A stretch of 6,653 bases of DNA from an uncultured Lachnobacterium sp. (GCA_900552085.1 URYB01000149.1:1-6653); one strand, 5' to 3'; shown: positions 1-6,107, counted from the first letter of the stretch. The notes: generated by a model from the letters alone, not told the origin. Numbers and translations: made by a program.

Positions 1-68
1 AAAAAAGTAAGATCTCCTCCTCGCCCACCCACCGCCACGCGCCCCCCCCCCCCGCTGGCCTCACCCCG
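1..68. other. Probable low-quality contig end (poly-C, pyrimidine-rich)
   Basis: The first ~68 bases change composition abruptly: a run of 12 C at 42-53, almost no G on the plus strand between 17 and 53, and a terminal A-run. The NlpC/P60 reading frame stays open by chance, but its translation becomes Gly/Trp/Arg/Glu-rich straight after the conserved GVDISYGG, where the family should continue with an ordinary domain sequence. On the minus strand this is a poly-G-rich read tail, the classic appearance of failed base calls in two-colour sequencing. A real G-rich sequence is possible but less likely. Confidence 0.65.
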
Positions 69-1741
69 CCATAACTAATATCCACGCCTGCATCTTTCCA
101 TGAATAATAGGCTAAGGAACTGCAGTCATAATAGTTACCGCTGTCTCTTAAATCCTGACTATAAGGGAAGCCAACTCTGTGAAGTGCATAGGAGCAGACT
201 GTTTTCTGCCTGCTGTCTGTAATTTCGTTTAGGATGGCATTGATTTCATCCTCAGTCATGGAGCTTACTCCCGGACTTCCGCCTCCACCGCCACTTCCGC
301 TTCCGGCATATCCAAGCTGTCCCATAAACTCCGGACTCATGATCTGCTCAAGCATTTCCACCTGATCAGAATTAAAGCCATAGACCGAAATCATATCTCT
401 GTACGATTTCAGTGTGACATTCACATACAGAACAGACTTCGTGACTGTCGTCACATTACCGTCTGCATCTGTTTCTTCCACATCCTTTGTTCCTGTGCTT
501 GTGGTGTATGAACACATATCATTTACAACTGCCTGCAGCCAGCCTTTTGAAATGTCATTCATGACTGTTGCAGTATCTCCGACACCATGCTTGACCATAT
601 AAACTGCCATGATGTCATAGTAATTGCTTGGGTTTTCTTCCATACCTTCATAATCCACATAGACAAGCTCTCCAAGATCATATCCGGTATGTTCATTTAC
701 CTTCGTATTCACATCCCGATTAAATTCAGACACATAAGCACTTGTGACTGTTTGCACTGTATCTCCTGATTCAAGTGGTGGCAAGAATAAAGCAAATGGA
801 GAATTGTAAAGGATTGCTATCGCCGCAATAACCGGAACAGCAATCATGGCAACTACAAGAACAAGTAACAAAAGCACCAGTCCGATAATCGGTGCAGCTG
901 CCTTTACCCAGGTGATCGCTTTTCGCACAATCAGATCCTTTACCAGCTTTGCCACGCTGTCTGTCTGATTCTCCTGTGCTTTCATCTTATCCAGAAAGAA
1001 TTTTATCTTCCTGCTCCGGTTGGTCATCTTTTCATCCTTGACCTCTATGGACACACCTGCAGCATATCCGGCTGCCATGCCGATTGCAGTACCAACTCCC
1101 GGTGCAACCGCTGTCCCTGCCGCTGTGGCAGCTGTCTTTGTAGCAGTTTTCGTTGCAACCTTGGCAGTAGTCTTGGCGGTTTCTTTTGCTGTCTCTTTAG
1201 CTACAGTCTTGGCAGTATCTTTGGCAGCTTTCTTTGCTGTCCTTTTTGCCAGCTTCTTTCCTGCCTCTACCTTCTTGATACGCTTCTTTGCCTCGGCTGC
1301 CGCCTTTTTTCTGAAAAGTGCTGCGCCCTTAGAAGCAGTTCCGGTAACAGGTCGGCTAGCTTCATATGCAAGATATGCTGCCTGCAATACTTCCTGTCCT
1401 CCATCTACCTGCTCTGTAACTGCTCCGGCTGCAAGTGCTCCAGTTCTTCCTGCAATGTGAAGATTGGTATTCTTGGTCTTGATGGAAGTGTTAGATTCTT
1501 TAATGTTTCGCTTGAATCTTGATAGTCCCTTATTCTTCGACTCTGACTGATGAATGGTACTCTTGCGATAGGACTTCTTTTTATCATCAGACACCTTTGC
1601 ACCGATAGTCTTAGGACCTCTCTCTACTGTATAGATATTGCTACCCTTTATCTTGGCACCCTTTGGCTCGTGGGCATGAATCTTGGCTTTCTCCTTGGTG
1701 TGAATGACCATTGGCTTGTCATCCACCTTTTTAATTTTCAT
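1..1741 (-). CDS. CD1108-type conjugative-element protein with NlpC/P60 (C40) peptidase domain, 3' end missing
   Basis: This is a secreted or membrane-anchored cell-wall hydrolase of the kind encoded in transfer regions of Tn916/Tn1549-like elements, thought to open peptidoglycan locally for the mating channel. Reading back from the ATG at 1741 (AGGAGGTG at 1748-1755, 6-nt spacing), the frame is open for 580 codons to the window edge. Visible parts: a basic N-terminus; a Lys/Ala/Thr-rich repeat tract around residues 168-205 (KTAKKAAKDTAKTVAKETAK and onward); a glycine/alanine segment; one hydrophobic membrane span at about 281-310; a ~200-residue extracellular stretch; a Gly/Ser linker at 478-490; then the NlpC/P60 domain from ~512, with the catalytic cysteine at 540 in YYDCSSLAYYSW. 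The catalytic His region is absent because the sequence ends. About the last 20 codons (positions 1-60) are probably not genuine. I see no lysozyme domain. Family assignment rests on recognition of the architecture. Confidence 0.85.
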   Translation of the reverse strand, partial: MKIKKVDDKPMVIHTKEKAKIHAHEPKGAKIKGSNIYTVERGPKTIGAKVSDDKKKSYRKSTIHQSESKNKGLSRFKRNIKESNTSIKTKNTNLHIAGRTGALAAGAVTEQVDGGQEVLQAAYLAYEASRPVTGTASKGAALFRKKAAAEAKKRIKKVEAGKKLAKRTAKKAAKDTAKTVAKETAKETAKTTAKVATKTATKTAATAAGTAVAPGVGTAIGMAAGYAAGVSIEVKDEKMTNRSRKIKFFLDKMKAQENQTDSVAKLVKDLIVRKAITWVKAAAPIIGLVLLLLVLVVAMIAVPVIAAIAILYNSPFALFLPPLESGDTVQTVTSAYVSEFNRDVNTKVNEHTGYDLGELVYVDYEGMEENPSNYYDIMAVYMVKHGVGDTATVMNDISKGWLQAVVNDMCSYTTSTGTKDVEETDADGNVTTVTKSVLYVNVTLKSYRDMISVYGFNSDQVEMLEQIMSPEFMGQLGYAGSGSGGGGGSPGVSSMTEDEINAILNEITDSRQKTVCSYALHRVGFPYSQDLRDSGNYYDCSSLAYYSWKDAGVDISYGGVRPAGGGGAWRWVGEEEILLF

Positions 1742-1771
1742 TTTCCTCACCTCCTATCGTGAAATAAAATA

Positions 1772-1805
1772 AGCCGCTAAGGAGCTTAATTACTCCTTAA
1801 CGGCT
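1772..1805 (-). terminator. Strong hairpin between ABC-F gene and CD1108-type gene; likely terminator
   Basis: Two 13-nt arms (1772-1784 and 1793-1805) pair across an 8-nt loop. In minus-strand RNA all 13 positions pair, one as a G-U wobble; in plus-strand RNA the same position is a C-A mismatch, so the hairpin is built for minus transcription. It is followed on that strand by TTATTTTATTT, a broken U-rich tract. It lies ~72 nt beyond the ABC-F stop and ~30 nt before the ribosome binding site of the next gene. It probably ends the ABC-F transcript. No promoter is visible between it and the CD1108-type start, so partial read-through or a regulatory role is possible. Confidence 0.65.
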
Positions 1806-1877
1806 ATGTAAAATCATCCAATATTCAATTTTAAAAGCTCCGTAGAACTGAAAGTTGTCAGTCTTTCATCTTTTTTA

Positions 1878-3422
1878 TCACTCACTAATTAACTGTAATC
1901 CATTAGGATTTAGCTGATATATTTTATCACACACCTCTTCAATGTACTTTCTATCGTGAGAAATGCTAATGACAGCCCCTGGAAATTCTCGGAGCATTTT
2001 TCTTATTACCGGGCCGGATAATGGTGAAAAATTTCTTGTAGGCTCATCCAGAATAAGAACATTCGCACCACTTAAACTCATCCTCAAAAGAAGCACTTTC
2101 GCCTTTTGTCCACCAGACAACTCCCGAATAGGATGCTCCATTTCATCTGGCGTGTATTTAAGTGAACCTAGGTATGTTCTAATTCTTGTACGCTCTTCTT
2201 TATCTCCTGTTTTATCAAGGTAATCAACCGGTGTAACAGATAGCTCCAACAAATCTTCATAATTTTGGGGCATATATTCTGCTTTAATATCATTCCGATT
2301 CATAAGTTCTTCCGCTATCTTTTTTAGAAGAGTCGTTTTTCCTGCCCCGTTGGCTCCTATAATACAGATTTTCTCTGATCCTTTTATTTTCAAATAAATT
2401 CCTTCTGCCAAAATTCTTTCGCCTTCTGGAGTCATTAGCTTTGAAAGTTCATATTCTATGACCGTTTTCCCTGTTGGAATGTATGCGTTTTTATCTCCTA
2501 ATTTAAAAAAGATTGCTTCTTCCTGCTCCGGCATTTGCGTCATATTTTCGTCTTCTCTTTCAAATCTTCGCCCCATAGCCTTAACTGTGTGCATTTTGTC
2601 CTTCAAATTCTTTGCCACCGACGGCGCTTGTCTGGAACAATTTGCTAATGCGCTTTGCACACTCTGAGACACTCTTTGATATTTCTCATCTCGAATCTTT
2701 TTTTCCCTACGGTCACATAGTGCCCTCTGTTCTTGAAGTTCAAATTTATGAAGCCGTTCCTCCACATAGTTTCTATAGGGAAGCTTGGCCACGGTATATC
2801 TCGCTTCTGTTTTTCGCTTAATCTGCTCGATATGTATTACCATGTTGGCGGTACGCTCTATCAATGTTTCATCGTGTGAAATAAAAAGCACAATATGTTT
2901 CCATTCATTTATGGTTTTTTCCAGTAATGTAAGCGTCGCAATGTCAATATCATTTGAAGGTTCGTCTAACAATAGCACAGAAACATCGCGAATAAAAAGC
3001 CGCATGAGTTGTACCTTGACTTTTTCTCCTCCTGAAAGGCTCCCCATCATCTGACTACTGTAGAAAAAATCATTTTTTATTCCAAATTTTCCTGCAGTAA
3101 CAGACAGTTCTTTTGGCGTTTTCTCCCAGAATATTTCTTCCTCAGAAAAATACTCGTATACGGTTTTTTTCTTATCTTCATCGGGCATCTCTTGCGGAAG
3201 GTAACCAAAACGTTCGTTTCCCATTACTCTTTCCCCATCCGCTTCTATATAGTTTTCTATAAGCGATGGATCATATATCCACTTCATTAATGTTGATTTT
3301 CCGTTCCCTTCTTCTCCAATGATAACTGCTTTATCTCCATCATTTAGCACAAGGTTGAAATCATCAAGAATTACTCTCAGGTCTTTTTTATGTGTTAAAT
3401 TTAATTTCTTTATCTGTAACAT
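1878..3422 (-). CDS. ABC-F ATPase, probable antibiotic-resistance ribosomal protection protein
   Basis: This is a cytosolic duplicated ATPase of the ABC-F class, which binds the ribosomal E site and, in resistance subfamilies, dislodges peptidyl-transferase-centre antibiotics (lincosamides, pleuromutilins, streptogramin A and others). It has 514 residues, two nucleotide-binding domains and no membrane segments. Domain 1: Walker A GEEGNGKST (36-44), signature SGGEK (130-134), Walker B/catalytic Glu LLLDEPSN (E154), switch His183. Charged linker with helical appearance at ~215-330. Domain 2: Walker A GANGAGKTT (356-364), SGGQK (436-440), LILDEPT (E460), His489. After the second Walker B the usual NHLD is replaced by RNFSPLSGP. 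The start at 3422 is chosen over an in-frame ATG at 3452 because AGGAGG (3429-3434) lies 6 nt before it. The attenuator-like leader supports drug induction. The subtype (Lsa-, Vml-, Cpl-like) and substrate cannot be fixed by eye; a housekeeping ABC-F is less likely given the leader and mobile context. Confidence 0.9.
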   Translation of the reverse strand: MLQIKKLNLTHKKDLRVILDDFNLVLNDGDKAVIIGEEGNGKSTLMKWIYDPSLIENYIEADGERVMGNERFGYLPQEMPDEDKKKTVYEYFSEEEIFWEKTPKELSVTAGKFGIKNDFFYSSQMMGSLSGGEKVKVQLMRLFIRDVSVLLLDEPSNDIDIATLTLLEKTINEWKHIVLFISHDETLIERTANMVIHIEQIKRKTEARYTVAKLPYRNYVEERLHKFELQEQRALCDRREKKIRDEKYQRVSQSVQSALANCSRQAPSVAKNLKDKMHTVKAMGRRFEREDENMTQMPEQEEAIFFKLGDKNAYIPTGKTVIEYELSKLMTPEGERILAEGIYLKIKGSEKICIIGANGAGKTTLLKKIAEELMNRNDIKAEYMPQNYEDLLELSVTPVDYLDKTGDKEERTRIRTYLGSLKYTPDEMEHPIRELSGGQKAKVLLLRMSLSGANVLILDEPTRNFSPLSGPVIRKMLREFPGAVISISHDRKYIEEVCDKIYQLNPNGLQLISE

Positions 3423-3428
3423 AAAGTT

Positions 3429-3434
3429 CCTCCT
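3429..3434 (-). promoter_or_regulatory. Ribosome binding site fixing the ABC-F start
   Basis: AGGAGG on the minus strand, 6 nt before the ATG at 3422. The upstream in-frame ATG at 3452 has no comparable site and would place this Shine-Dalgarno inside the gene. The site lies outside both alternative leader hairpins, so control is more likely at transcription termination than by hiding the site. Confidence 0.85.
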
Positions 3435-3444
3435 TTTCGAAACA

Positions 3445-3506
3445 CGAGTCAATTATTTTTGTACACACAAAAACGAGCCTTTTTTGCATACGCAAAAATA
3501 GACTCG
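3445..3506 (-). promoter_or_regulatory. Mutually exclusive antiterminator pairing in the ABC-F leader
   Basis: The 5' arm of the terminator (3493-3506, CGAGTCTATTTTTG on the minus strand) also pairs with 3445-3461: CGAGTC with GACTCG perfectly, then TATTTTTG with CAAAAATA, with only a 3-nt bulge (3451-3453). This 14-bp alternative uses up the arm the terminator needs and is not followed by a U-run. A third, related module lies upstream (3576-3592, TTTATTTTTGTGTACGC on the minus strand) and could compete for the same partners. Repeated, interchangeable arms of this kind are typical of attenuation leaders. The switch itself is inferred. Confidence 0.6.
3469..3506 (-). terminator. Leader attenuator (intrinsic terminator) upstream of the ABC-F gene
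   Basis: In minus-strand RNA, 3500-3506 pairs with 3474-3480 (seven pairs, one U-G), and 3492-3498 pairs with 3481-3487 (UUUUUGC with GCAAAAA) around a GUAU loop. A single bulged A at 3499 separates the two segments. The 14-bp hairpin is followed at once by UUUUUGUGU. This is a regular intrinsic terminator ~50 nt before the ABC-F start, so it would stop transcription before the gene is reached unless it is disrupted. Its 5' arm can instead pair downstream (see the antiterminator entry). Confidence 0.75.
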
Positions 3507-3640
3507 CCAAATAGACCTTTATTCCTTTCCCTAAGGAAAAGCAAAGGAAATGCCTCTTGCGATAATCCAACTTAAGCGTACACAAAAATAAACCTATTTT
3601 CTACAGGCTCAATAACTATATGTGTCTTACTTAAATTAAA

Positions 3641-3655
3641 TTATCTATTAATCAT
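3641..3655 (-). CDS. Possible four-codon leader peptide (MINR) in the ABC-F leader
   Basis: ATG ATT AAT AGA TAA on the minus strand, preceded closely by AAGGTGAGGAA (3656-3666), a good Shine-Dalgarno. It starts ~40 nt into the predicted transcript and ~135 nt before the terminator hairpin. Stalling of a drug-bound ribosome on a short leader ORF is the known trigger for several resistance-type ABC-F genes, but nothing here proves translation. An alternative five-codon ORF (MAHFV, 3665-3682) lacks suitable spacing to a ribosome binding site. Confidence 0.35.
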   Translation of the reverse strand: MINR

Positions 3656-3699
3656 TTCCTCACCTTACACGAAATGTGCCATCCTTTTTTCTAATGATA

Positions 3700-3728
3700 A
3701 TACTATCATACTGTATTTATTGTGTCAA
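3700..3728 (-). promoter_or_regulatory. Sigma-A promoter of the ABC-F gene
   Basis: TTGACA (3723-3728) and TAGTAT (3700-3705) on the minus strand are separated by exactly 17 bp; the -35 is perfect and the -10 matches four of six. Transcription would start near 3693, giving a ~270-nt untranslated leader before the ABC-F ATG at 3422. It lies 76 bp past the stop of the upstream amidase gene, so the ABC-F gene has its own transcription unit. A strong promoter followed by a terminator in the leader fits control by attenuation rather than by a repressor. Confidence 0.75.
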
Positions 3729-3750
3729 CACATTCCACCTTATAGAAGCG

Positions 3751-3764
3751 CAAATTCAAATTCG
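3751..3764. repeat. 14-bp direct repeat, copy 1 (downstream of the amidase)
   Basis: The plus-strand sequence caaattcaaattcg occurs here and again at 4662-4675, so one copy lies just past the amidase stop and one just before its ribosome binding site. The two copies bracket the gene. The sequence is simple and AT-rich, so chance is a real possibility. Confidence 0.35.
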
Positions 3765-3804
3765 CCATTGCTTTCAACTCACCAGAAGACTGAAAGTTTC
3801 TGTT

Positions 3805-4647
3805 TTATTCCTGACCTTCTCGTATAAATGGTTCGTGAATCGCAGGATTTAACAATTCAGCATAGGCTCCCACTTTTCTAAATGTATTACCCATCATTTC
3901 TCTGCCTCGGTATTCTCTTATCTTATCCATATCGAACTCTGCATAAAAGATACCTTCGGAACAGTCATCAGCCACCAAAATGGTATTATCAACACATTCA
4001 CCATTTTCATCCCAACATATAGGACTGTACGCACACGAACATCCCGCATTGACCCCATTGGGATTCGCCATTGCGATGCCCACCATATTCTCATATGCTC
4101 TTGTGGATAACGCCTGCAATCTTGGTTTCATAGAACCGCAATCGTTGGGAACGAGGATAATTTCCGCACCTTTCATCATAAGAATTCTCGCACTTTCGGG
4201 ATACTCTCGGTCATAGCAAATCATAATTCCGATTTTGACCCCATCAAAATTACATACCTTAAATTCTTTTCCTTCTTCGACTTCTTTTTCATCTGCAAAA
4301 TCACAAGTATGCACTTTTGAATATTTCATCAATATATTTCCTTGCTTACTAATAACAAATGCAGTATTTTGAGGTTTCCGTTCTCCTTTCGTAAAAGAAG
4401 TCAAAACCACGCCCATATGATACTCTTTCGCCAAAGCGCATATATTTTGAATTACTTCGTTATCGTCGGATATGCTTTTTTCGTAAGTCATCGGCAAATC
4501 ATAACCAGTAATAAAACACTCTGGAAGCAAAAGAATATCTGCGTTATTTATTGATGCTTTTTTCATAGCATGATGTATTATATCTACGTTTTTACTGATA
4601 TTAGCATTCTCTGACCGAGCTTGCAAAATTGCTACTTTGAAAGTCAT
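3805..4647 (-). CDS. Carbon-nitrogen hydrolase (nitrilase superfamily amidase)
   Basis: This is a 280-residue cytosolic enzyme of the nitrilase/amidase superfamily, which cleaves non-peptide C-N bonds (amides, carbamoyl groups). The alpha-beta-beta-alpha fold signatures appear in order with the full catalytic triad: Glu43 in LLLPECFITGY, Lys111 in YSKVHT, and Cys144 in GIMICYDREYPES. Length is normal for the family. The start at 4647 is chosen because GGAGG (4655-4659) lies 7 nt upstream; an in-frame ATG at 4701 has no such site and would lie at the insertion-sequence border. It is transcribed towards the ABC-F gene, which has its own promoter. No convincing promoter lies in the ~55 bp between this start and the IS110 element, so the insertion may have separated the gene from its original promoter. 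The substrate is unknown; N-carbamoylputrescine-type, omega-amidase-like or drug-directed activity cannot be separated by eye. Confidence 0.88.
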   Translation of the reverse strand: MTFKVAILQARSENANISKNVDIIHHAMKKASINNADILLLPECFITGYDLPMTYEKSISDDNEVIQNICALAKEYHMGVVLTSFTKGERKPQNTAFVISKQGNILMKYSKVHTCDFADEKEVEEGKEFKVCNFDGVKIGIMICYDREYPESARILMMKGAEIILVPNDCGSMKPRLQALSTRAYENMVGIAMANPNGVNAGCSCAYSPICWDENGECVDNTILVADDCSEGIFYAEFDMDKIREYRGREMMGNTFRKVGAYAELLNPAIHEPFIREGQE

Positions 4648-4654
4648 TCTATTT

Positions 4655-4659
4655 CCTCC
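4655..4659 (-). promoter_or_regulatory. Ribosome binding site fixing the amidase start
   Basis: GGAGG on the minus strand, 7 nt before the ATG at 4647. It removes the 18 extra N-terminal codons (YTLHSIYYEFEFDGGNR and neighbours) that the upstream ATG at 4701 would add. The true protein then begins MTFKVAILQ, a typical first strand for this family. Confidence 0.85.
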
Positions 4660-4661
4660 AT

Positions 4662-4675
4662 CAAATTCAAATTCG
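4662..4675. repeat. 14-bp direct repeat, copy 2 (upstream of the amidase)
   Basis: Exact second copy of the 14-mer at 3751-3764, immediately upstream of the amidase Shine-Dalgarno. The bases on either side differ from copy 1, so the match is limited to these 14 positions. Confidence 0.35.
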
Positions 4676-4719
4676 TAATATATAGAGTGAAGAGTATACA
4701 ACTCTTTGCTCTTTTATTT

Positions 4720-4725
4720 TATGAT
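4720..4725 (+). promoter_or_regulatory. -10 box at the left end of the IS110 element (half of a split promoter)
   Basis: TATGAT matches five of six consensus bases, but no good -35 lies 16-18 bp upstream in the inserted form. In the excised circle the right-end TTGACT would be brought to 16 bp away. Transcription from it would begin near 4732 and read through the structured region into the transposase. IS110 elements such as IS621 are known to make their bridge RNA from such a junction promoter; the use of these particular boxes is inferred. Confidence 0.45.
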
Positions 4726-4731
4726 GAAGGT

Positions 4732-4895
4732 GATTGGCCTACGAAATTTCAAATTGGGACACCACGCCCGGAGAAAAATGTGTTAGCCAGCCTTCATTAT
4801 TCTGCATTCGATTCAGCAAGTTGGGACCTGTGCTCCCGTTTAACCAACGAATATGAATGGATTCTGAAGAGCTGTATCCAATCAAAATACTATAA
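4732..4895 (+). ncRNA. Candidate bridge RNA region of the IS110 element
   Basis: The non-coding DNA between the proposed -10 box and the transposase ribosome binding site shows nested stems. (a) TTGGG with CCCGG around 4754-4772. (b) CCTTCATTATTC (4791-4802) with GAATATGAATGG (4849-4860): eleven pairs with two single-base bulges, enclosing a large internal loop and an apical GGGA/TCCC stem (4823-4826 with 4834-4837). (c) TGGAT (4858-4862) with ATCCA, enclosing a 13-nt loop around 4863-4875. A short 5' hairpin followed by two stem-loops with open internal loops is the plan of IS110 bridge RNAs, whose loops guide target and donor DNA pairing. The length (~165 nt) fits. The 3' limit is approximate and guide sequences could not be assigned. 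Confidence 0.5.
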
Positions 4896-4913
4896 GTTAA
4901 AGGAGGTACCTTT

Positions 4914-6107
4914 ATGATTGCTGTTGGTATTGATGTTTCCAAGTCAAAGAGTACGGTTGCCATTCTAAACTCTGATGGCAGCCTACGAATCAAGCCTTAT
5001 GACATGAAACACAATCACCCTGAAATGAATGCACTTATTAACTATCTAAATGAACTGGATGAACCCATCATCATCTTGATGGAGTATACAGGGCACTATC
5101 ACTATCCAGTTCTTAAGAAACTTACTGATGAGCATTTTCCTGTCTGTTTAGTAAATCCGTATCAGATGAAAAAATATGGTGATACGGAGTTGCGTCGTAG
5201 TAAGACTGACAAAAAAGATGCTATCAGAATCGCTACTTATGCTTTGGAAAAATCTTATCAGTTAGTTCCGTATTCTGTTGATGACCAAAAGTATGTTGAC
5301 TTAAAAATGTTATCCAGACAATACAGTCAAAGAATGTCTACACTCACTATCAACAAAGTATATTTAGCAAATTTGCTAGATCAAACCATGCCGGGAATCA
5401 CATCCATTCTCCCCCTAAGGAGCAGAGACCCTGAAACCAGTCTCAGTATGATGTTTATCAAAAAATACAAGTCCTTTGATTACATCTGCAAAATGGGAAA
5501 ATCTCGATTCCTTGACAGTTACTCTCGCCTGGTCAAGAAATCACGTAATCGAAATGCTTCGCACCTTGGTCTTGCCATCTATGAACTAGCCACCAGCAGT
5601 ATCACTACCAATGGCGAAAACGAATATACTGTGTTAGCACAAACCCAATGCATTGACCTTGTTGCAGAAGCTCAACGTTCAGCCGATTGCATCATCGCAC
5701 AAATGCAGACAATTGCCGAAACCTTACCTGAATATAAAATACTTCGAAATATGCCCGGTGTTGGTGAACGTCTTGGTCCACTTATTCTGGCTGAAATCGG
5801 TAATGTCAGACGTTTTCACAGTGGAAAAGCTTTAAATGCTTATGCCGGAAACGATGCCCCACCATATCAGTCAGGAAATTTTGAAAGCCACAATCGACAC
5901 ATATCAAAACGTGGGAATGCGGCTCTCAGAAAATACTGTTTTGAGGTTATGCAGGCTCTCAAACTGATAAAACCTCAAGATGATCCTGTATATCTTTTTC
6001 TGCTAAAAAAAGAACAGGAAGGGAAACATTTCAACGTTGCCAAAATGGCTGCCGTGAATAAGTTCCTTAGAATTTACTATGCCAGAGTAATGGAACTCGA
6101 ACAGTAA
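4914..6107 (+). CDS. IS110-family transposase (bridge-RNA-guided DEDD recombinase)
   Basis: This 397-residue recombinase excises and integrates its element without target duplication. The N-terminal RuvC-like domain (DEDD_Tnp_IS110, ~4-160) carries the complete tetrad: Asp7 in VGIDVSK, Glu57 in LMEYTGHYH, Asp99 and Asp102 in SKTDKKDA. After a helical, coiled-coil-like middle region comes the C-terminal Transposase_20 domain (~275-355) with a helix-hairpin-helix-like LRNMPGVGERLGPLILAEIG segment and the conserved catalytic serine Ser320 in APPYQSGN, then SKRGNAALR. Length is normal and no frameshift is seen, so the enzyme is probably active. The ATG follows AGGAGG (4901-4906) by 7 nt. It is the only plus-strand gene in the window, pointing away from the amidase. 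No separate promoter is evident just upstream; it may depend on the junction promoter or read-through. Confidence 0.95.
   Translation: MIAVGIDVSKSKSTVAILNSDGSLRIKPYDMKHNHPEMNALINYLNELDEPIIILMEYTGHYHYPVLKKLTDEHFPVCLVNPYQMKKYGDTELRRSKTDKKDAIRIATYALEKSYQLVPYSVDDQKYVDLKMLSRQYSQRMSTLTINKVYLANLLDQTMPGITSILPLRSRDPETSLSMMFIKKYKSFDYICKMGKSRFLDSYSRLVKKSRNRNASHLGLAIYELATSSITTNGENEYTVLAQTQCIDLVAEAQRSADCIIAQMQTIAETLPEYKILRNMPGVGERLGPLILAEIGNVRRFHSGKALNAYAGNDAPPYQSGNFESHNRHISKRGNAALRKYCFEVMQALKLIKPQDDPVYLFLLKKEQEGKHFNVAKMAAVNKFLRIYYARVMELEQ

Noticed and set aside
1020..1460. Plus-strand 146-codon ORF rich in Ala, Val and Phe
   Set aside because: It is the antisense of the Lys/Ala repeat tract of the conjugation hydrolase; the opposite strand has the longer frame, ribosome binding site and recognisable domains.
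1847..1868. Weak hairpin TGAAAG/CTTTCA followed by a T-run on the plus strand after the ABC-F stop
   Set aside because: Only 6 bp, and there is no plus-strand gene for it to terminate; the minus-strand hairpin at 1772-1805 is far stronger.
3423..3452. Upstream ATG (3452) as start of the ABC-F gene
   Set aside because: No ribosome binding site at that position, and the AGGAGG at 3429-3434 would fall inside the gene; the ATG at 3422 gives a typical N-terminus.
3388..3585. Minus-strand 65-codon ORF within the ABC-F leader
   Set aside because: It overlaps the attenuator hairpins and the ABC-F start, has no clear ribosome binding site, and its translation (LFLRMQKRLVFVCTK) only reflects the repeated TTTTTGYGTA modules.
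4648..4701. Upstream ATG (4701) as start of the amidase gene
   Set aside because: No Shine-Dalgarno before it, it lies at the insertion-sequence border, and the extra 18 residues are not typical of the family.
4690..4706. Inverted repeat AAGAGT-ATACA-ACTCTT upstream of the amidase, possible operator
   Set aside because: The arms are only 6 bp, and the proposed border of the IS110 element falls within it, so it would have been created by the insertion rather than being an original operator.
4739..4993. Minus-strand 84-codon ORF across the transposase start
   Set aside because: It runs antisense over the candidate bridge RNA and the well-supported N-terminus of the transposase, and has no recognisable domain.
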